Part shown: piece after piece, positions 59,541 to 64,000 of the stretch
Numbering within the stretch: position 1 is the first letter of the stretch
How the letters are laid out: every line of letters starts with the position of its first letter
Origin: Helopsaltes ochotensis
Lineage: Eukaryota > Chordata > Aves > Passeriformes > Locustellidae
Assembly: GCA_013400155.1 (NCBI GenBank)
Contig: VXBM01000002.1
Span: forward strand, 62,001-126,000
DNA: 64,000 bases
Reading direction: 5' to 3'
Position numbers and translations under genes: made by a program
Notes under the pieces: generated by a model
What the model saw: the letters and a program-made list of their open reading frames with translations, nothing else
What the model was told of the DNA's origin: nothing
The model's database searches: none

Positions 59541-61815
59541 CCCCATTTAGTTTAAAGCTGCATTGGCAAGTCTAACTCCAAAAGCAAGGGCTTATGAGAT
59601 ATGGCCAAGTTGCCAGGCACACTTGATGGAACAAAGCATAACTGAAACAAGATCTGCCAGTGAAATTTAGTTAGATCTGCAGAGAAACCTTTGTGGGCGG
59701 ACCCTGAAGAACATGGGAACTCTGCTTCAGACAGGATTGTTCCACTCTTGATAGTGGAGACTCACATTCAAACTCCTCAGTGAAGCAGCAACGGGCTGGT
59801 TTGGATGTACAGCTATCAGAATAATCTGTGGTTAATTAAAATGAGAAAATTAATTTCAGTTTATGATGATGCTGTTGACAGTGGTGGATACTGCAGAAAA
59901 TATGAGAACAACTTAATTTGGCTTGTGAATTCTCCAAAAATCAGAGCAACCACACTAGAACCTGGGTATGCTTCCAAGAATCTTTGGATGAATTCCCAAT
60001 ACCAATGTTTCATTTATCTCCTCTTAAAAAGTCATCTCCCACTTTGGGGCTGATACTGGAGGAGGAATCATCACTAATCCCTGCTTTTCAGCCCTGCACT
60101 ACAGAAATCACAGCTGAGAGAAAATGTCAAAGCCATTTTTTTTGTTTAACCTTTCCAAATTTCTGCAATACTTTCATCACCAAAAAAAAGTTCTGCATCC
60201 AGATAAGTGTATGTGTCCATATGCAGAAAAGAACAAAGCAGTAAAAAAAATTCCTTACAATAATTTATGAACACCTAAGTTTTAATTTTAAGATGTAAGT
60301 GCTGAGATAAGCACAAAGAAATTAAGTTGGATGTCTCTGAGAGCACAGAAAGAAGAATGGATTGGAATGCAAATCTCTGCACAAACTCATACTTGTAGGG
60401 ACGGGTATTGTCCATTACTTGAGAGTAGCTCAATTTAAATAATCAATTTGCAAGAGAAAACTGCTGGTGCATTTAATATACTGAACTTCCCCACTGGACT
60501 GTGCTTGTGACCTGCTCTGCTTAAAATATGGAGAAATGGGATTAAATAAAACAGAAAAGAGCAGCTGCTCCTTTTTAAACTTCATTTTGCCTATGCAATT
60601 TCTTATTTTTCAAAAATGAACTGGAATAATATGTTTTCTTGTGTTGATACAACTTCCAAAATTCATTTGTCTTATTTTTTGGAAGACAATTCTTTTAAAT
60701 GTTTTCTGCCCTTACTTTTGGATGGAAACAGGACTTTTTAAATGGGAATATTCCAGTTAAATGCAGGAAGAGCTCTCAAAACTACAAGGAGCTACTGGAA
60801 ACTTTGGCAGAAATGGGGAGGTCCTTCAGTGGCTTTTATCCCTCCTTGAGCAGAGATTTCTCTGCACAGAACTCCTTTGCAAAGCATGGTAGGCTTGGGG
60901 CAGCACAGTGTTATGAGGCTGTTCACCTGCTGGTAATTGGCAATTAAGCCTGGTATAAAAGGCTAATGGCAATTCTCTTCTGCTTGGAGAGTCAGAGGTA
61001 GGAATCTTGCCTGAACAAACCGAAGACATCTGCGAAACTCCCTGAAGTGAGTCATGAAAAGGACATAACCTCTCAAGTGCATGCCATGAATTTTAAGGGC
61101 AGAGTCCCTAAAAACATATATGAAAACCATGTTCTCTAGGACATCTTATTGTGCAGAGGGAATTATTGTTGATTTGAAGGAACCAGTCTTTGTATAAATA
61201 TGCAGAAACAGGTGAGTTGGAGGCAGATAGCTCCTGGAGTCCTGCTGCAATCCCTCCATTGACTGGGAATGTCACTGGGAGGCTTGGACAAACCTTTCTG
61301 TACATGGCTTTTATTTAGAAGAAATAAAACCCACCCAGTAGCACTGGTTTAAATACTACTCTTGGGGACAGAAGTTTGAAAAAGACCAGCAAAACATGTG
61401 CTAGAAGTAATTCCTGAGTGACTACTGAATAAACAGCCTAGTGAATAGGTAAAGACCTTTTAGTGTTCTTTTTTTTCCTTCATATCCTGATGATAACACA
61501 TCTGTAGATATGATATGAGCCAAACCTATCCTTTCTTTTATCTAATAGGGTCTTAAAATGAGAAAAAAAATTTCTTCGTCTGGGCATACTCTGAGAATAT
61601 CTAGCAGGCACACTGAGAAGCAGGAAAATAAGGTTAGAAAGCAAATATCATAGATGGTTCATGGGATATTCTCCATGAGAGACTAGTGGAGCATCAGGCA
61701 GGCTGGACAGCTGCAAACTTCAGGAATGATGATACCAGTTAGGACCAGGGCTGTGTCACCTCAGTCATGAACCCCACAGTGAAACATCATTAAAATTCAG
61801 GTCAAAACGACTTTT
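59541..61815. other. Unannotated AT-rich stretch
   Basis: I see no gene, island or clear repeat. Short frames only. Confidence 0.55.
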
Positions 61816-61820
61816 CAAAA

Positions 61821-61862
61821 CTCTCAGAGACTTTGTGACTTATCCAACTGCCCTCAGACACT
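61821..61862 (+). repeat. Possible left half of a split MIR-like SINE
   Basis: CTCAGAGACTTTGTGACTTA followed by TCCAACTGCCCTCAGACACT resembles MIR CACAGAGAGGTTAAGTGACT followed by TGCCCAAGGTCACACAGCT. Weak alone; it gains some weight from the matching right half at 62131. Confidence 0.25.
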
Positions 61863-61939
61863 TTGCTCAGGGAGCAAAACACACCTCAACCAGCCTTTGG
61901 ACCACTAGATGGAAAGCTGCGAGAGACCATGGTAAGTGC

Positions 61940-62063
61940 ATGCTGTTACATCCTTAGATGGTTGCACTATAAAATACTGGTCAATATTCACACAAAAGTA
62001 TATGCTGTTACCTCCTTCCTTTGTTGCACTACAAAATATTGGTCAATATTCACACAAAACCCT
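61940..62063. repeat. 62-bp tandem duplication
   Basis: Two copies start at 61940 and 62002. They share ATGCTGTTAC, TTGCACTA and GGTCAATATTCACACAAAA, and differ mainly in the stretch after the first ten bases. Divergence between copies shows the duplication is not very recent. Confidence 0.85.
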
Positions 62064-62130
62064 CGAAAAACTGAAATATAAACTCAATATGAACTCAAAC
62101 TCATCAACCACTTAACAACTTTAAATTATA

Positions 62131-62195
62131 TTAGAAGCAGAGGCAGTAGGTTGAACCAAGGATCCTAACAGCCTAAGTCAATGCTGTATAGCAAG
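62131..62195 (+). repeat. MIR-like SINE fragment, 3' part
   Basis: TTAGAAGCAGAGGCAGTAGG, TTGAACCAAGGATCCTAACA and GCCTAAGTCAATGCTGTA follow MIR AGTAAGTGGCAGAGCCGGGA, TTCGAACCCAGGTCTCCTGA and CTCCAAGCCCAGTGCTCTT in order and spacing. If joined to the piece at 61821, the element was split by about 270 bp that include the tandem duplication. Confidence 0.4.
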
Positions 62196-62199
62196 AGAA

Positions 62200-63140
62200 A
62201 CAAAGACAACACCCACTCCTATCGCACAAAGTAGAGCAAAAAGCTTTGAATTTTGTCAAATTTCACCGGACACACTGGAAAGGAAATCTGGGACATATGA
62301 TGTCTGTTGGCCACCCTTTCACTCCCCTGGTCTTGGCTTCTAAGTCAAGGAGATGAAAGCAAAACAGGAGTCAGTCCAGTGGTCTGGGATTACTGAGGAC
62401 AGATCCTGCCTGGCCTGGAGTTACTCTTCAGTTGCCCTGGAAGGAATCATTGGGTCCATACTCAGCCACTCCACAAACCCACGGCTCCTGCACCTTGCTA
62501 AAGAAGAGGGAAAACTACATTGAAAACAATTTGCAGAGCAAATTATTGCCGAAGAAGGGCGATTTTCATCTGAAGGGAGATGGTCTAACTATAGATTTCT
62601 TGAGGAAAATTATTTTCTTCATAGAATGACATCACTAGTTAACTCATTTTTCTGAAGTCTGGCTACCCCTCACTTTTAACTTCTGACCATTCACTGCTTT
62701 TATGTCTTTGATGTACTTCCATCTCATAAATTGCAAATGAGGAACCTTTTTTGAACTATGTGAATTTCACTTAATAATATTCTAGTCCGCTAGGAATGTG
62801 AACACAAACCAAATTTTGACTGCCAACAGAGAATTGCCACAGCTGGATACAGCCACACGTTTCTCATTGCTTCATTTACATTTTCTAACTCATACAGGCT
62901 CTCAGCAATAAGCAAACAAACAATTGAATTGGCTAACAGAGTGAGGATAATTTAATGTCTGAGGGGTTTTTTTCTGAAAAAAAGATCAAATGATTAGGTA
63001 AATTGCCCCTTTTTTTCTGATAAAGGTATTTTGCTGCACATACATTTTAGAACCTGAAAAACCCCTTGCAATATACAAGAAGAACAGTTTGAGACACAGG
63101 GCTTTACACTGATACATTTGAAATCTAACAGGCAACTCCT
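62200..63140. other. Unannotated AT-rich stretch
   Basis: I see nothing to annotate here. Confidence 0.55.
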
Positions 63141-63144
63141 CTGC

Positions 63145-63243
63145 TTTTCATTTTGCAGATGAAGAGGCAGTCCTTCTATGATTTTTAGGCTGAAGTAAAA
63201 CATTGGCAGAATGGGAAAAGAACCCAGACTTCTTTCTCTGCAT
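63145..63243 (+). repeat. MIR-like SINE fragment
   Basis: TTTTCATTTTGCAGATGAAG followed by AGGCAG matches MIR CCCATTTTACAGATGAGG followed by AAACTGAGGC. About 40 bp on, CATTGGCAGAATGGGAAAAG followed by AACCCAGACTTCTTT matches AAGTGGCAGAGCTGGGATTAG followed by AACCCAGGTCTTC. Order and spacing are right, with a shortened middle. Confidence 0.6.
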
Positions 63244-64000
63244 TGTTTTCTTTTCTTCCTTCAACTTTCAGGTCCCAATTTCATCATAAAAATAAGACAC
63301 CTTACAGAAACCATACACACATGGCACTGAGATGTTCTGGCCTTTCCTCTGGCCCAGGAGTCCATTCAGAGCCACCCACAGGGAATGATGGCTCAGTGTG
63401 GGAGCACGGCCAGGTCCTACCTCCTCCTGCTCTCCTGACAAATCTAGATAAGCTGACAGGCAAATCTAGGAGGGTTTAGTGGCTACCTGATCCTCATTAA
63501 TGGGCCCAGGCAGATGAGGCAGTTGCAGGTCATGGTAAGCGGTCAGGGAATAACTTTTGCCCTTTTCATTTGGCCTAAATTTACTCCATGAAACCTTATA
63601 AGTTCTACTCTAATAGAAAATACTGACTTTACTCAACATTGTATCCATGTTTAAGCTGGATTTCATGTAAGTTTTGTTTGTAATTTAAGGGTATTTGAAA
63701 AGCAGGTAGTTCCCACAAAGTTATTTTGTGTAGCATACGGGGCTTCAAAACAGATAAGAATTACACCACCTCCATTTTTTCCTTCTGCTGCTCATGCCCT
63801 CCTTACTCCCAAATTACAAACATCCTTGCATGAAAAACTCAAAGCTCTTACAAGACTACTTCAGAGAAAAACTTGTCAGCTTAACACTGCAGGAAGAGAA
63901 AAAAATGTCTGCTGTGAACTGGAGAATAAAATAAAACCTTATCATCCAATTGTTCTTTAAAATGTTTAACTTTGCAATTTTTCAGACAACACCCAGAACA
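63244..64000. other. Unannotated stretch to the window end
   Basis: A 78-codon plus frame (63243-63479) has no known motif. No gene end or repeat is visible at the edge. Confidence 0.5.

Noticed and set aside
1..64000. CRISPR arrays, operons, tRNA or rRNA genes
   Set aside because: No spaced direct repeats, ribosome-binding sites, tRNA cloverleafs or rRNA words were seen; the DNA is vertebrate noncoding sequence.

Overview
This looks like vertebrate, most likely bird, nuclear DNA. The direct evidence is a short piece at about 21727-21786 that reads like the 3' end of an avian CR1 LINE, with its typical tail of repeated ATGATTCCATGATT-type octamers. Recent repeats are otherwise scarce, the background is AT-rich, and there are isolated GC-rich islets. 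A 381-bp solo LTR at 54850-55230 fits a bird, perhaps a songbird, but the species cannot be fixed from the sequence. Nothing bacterial or phage-like is present.

No protein-coding gene can be supported. The longest open frames (120-208 codons) lie in GC-rich islets where stop codons are rare, or are chance frames. None has a family motif I recognise, and none forms a chain of exons. I read the window as intergenic DNA or the inside of a very long intron: a gene desert of the kind that carries distal regulatory elements. The opening idea of an undescribed system was examined. What the window offers is regulatory and repeat structure, not a gene cluster.

Layout: 1-2170 is plain AT-rich sequence. 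2171-2860 holds a CpG-bearing element, a G-quadruplex motif and a GC islet. 6880-7900 holds a GC patch and a candidate regulatory segment. 9671-9927 has an old MIR-like SINE fragment followed by a strong splice-acceptor/donor pair around a 46-51 nt candidate exon. 16735-17880 has a GC patch and a segment with three ONECUT-type sites. 18760-19440 has coding-like but unrecognised minus-strand frames. 21015-21790 is a CpG island followed by the CR1 scrap. 22978-23055 has a degenerate telomere-like repeat. A perfect 26-bp palindrome lies at 27948-27973 and a clear MIR-like SINE at 29850-29995. From 31370 to 45720 there is a series of candidate noncoding elements, including two RFX X-box palindromes. 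46620-48020 is the main CpG island, with a TATA box at its left edge and an internal pentanucleotide repeat. 51999-52021 is a palindromic homeodomain cluster, 54850-55230 the solo LTR, 61940-62063 a 62-bp tandem duplication flanked by MIR-like halves, and 63145-63243 another MIR-like SINE.

Candidate regulatory segments were chosen by eye, from dense transcription-factor motifs and CpGs kept in AT-rich context. Conservation could not be measured, so their confidence is low.
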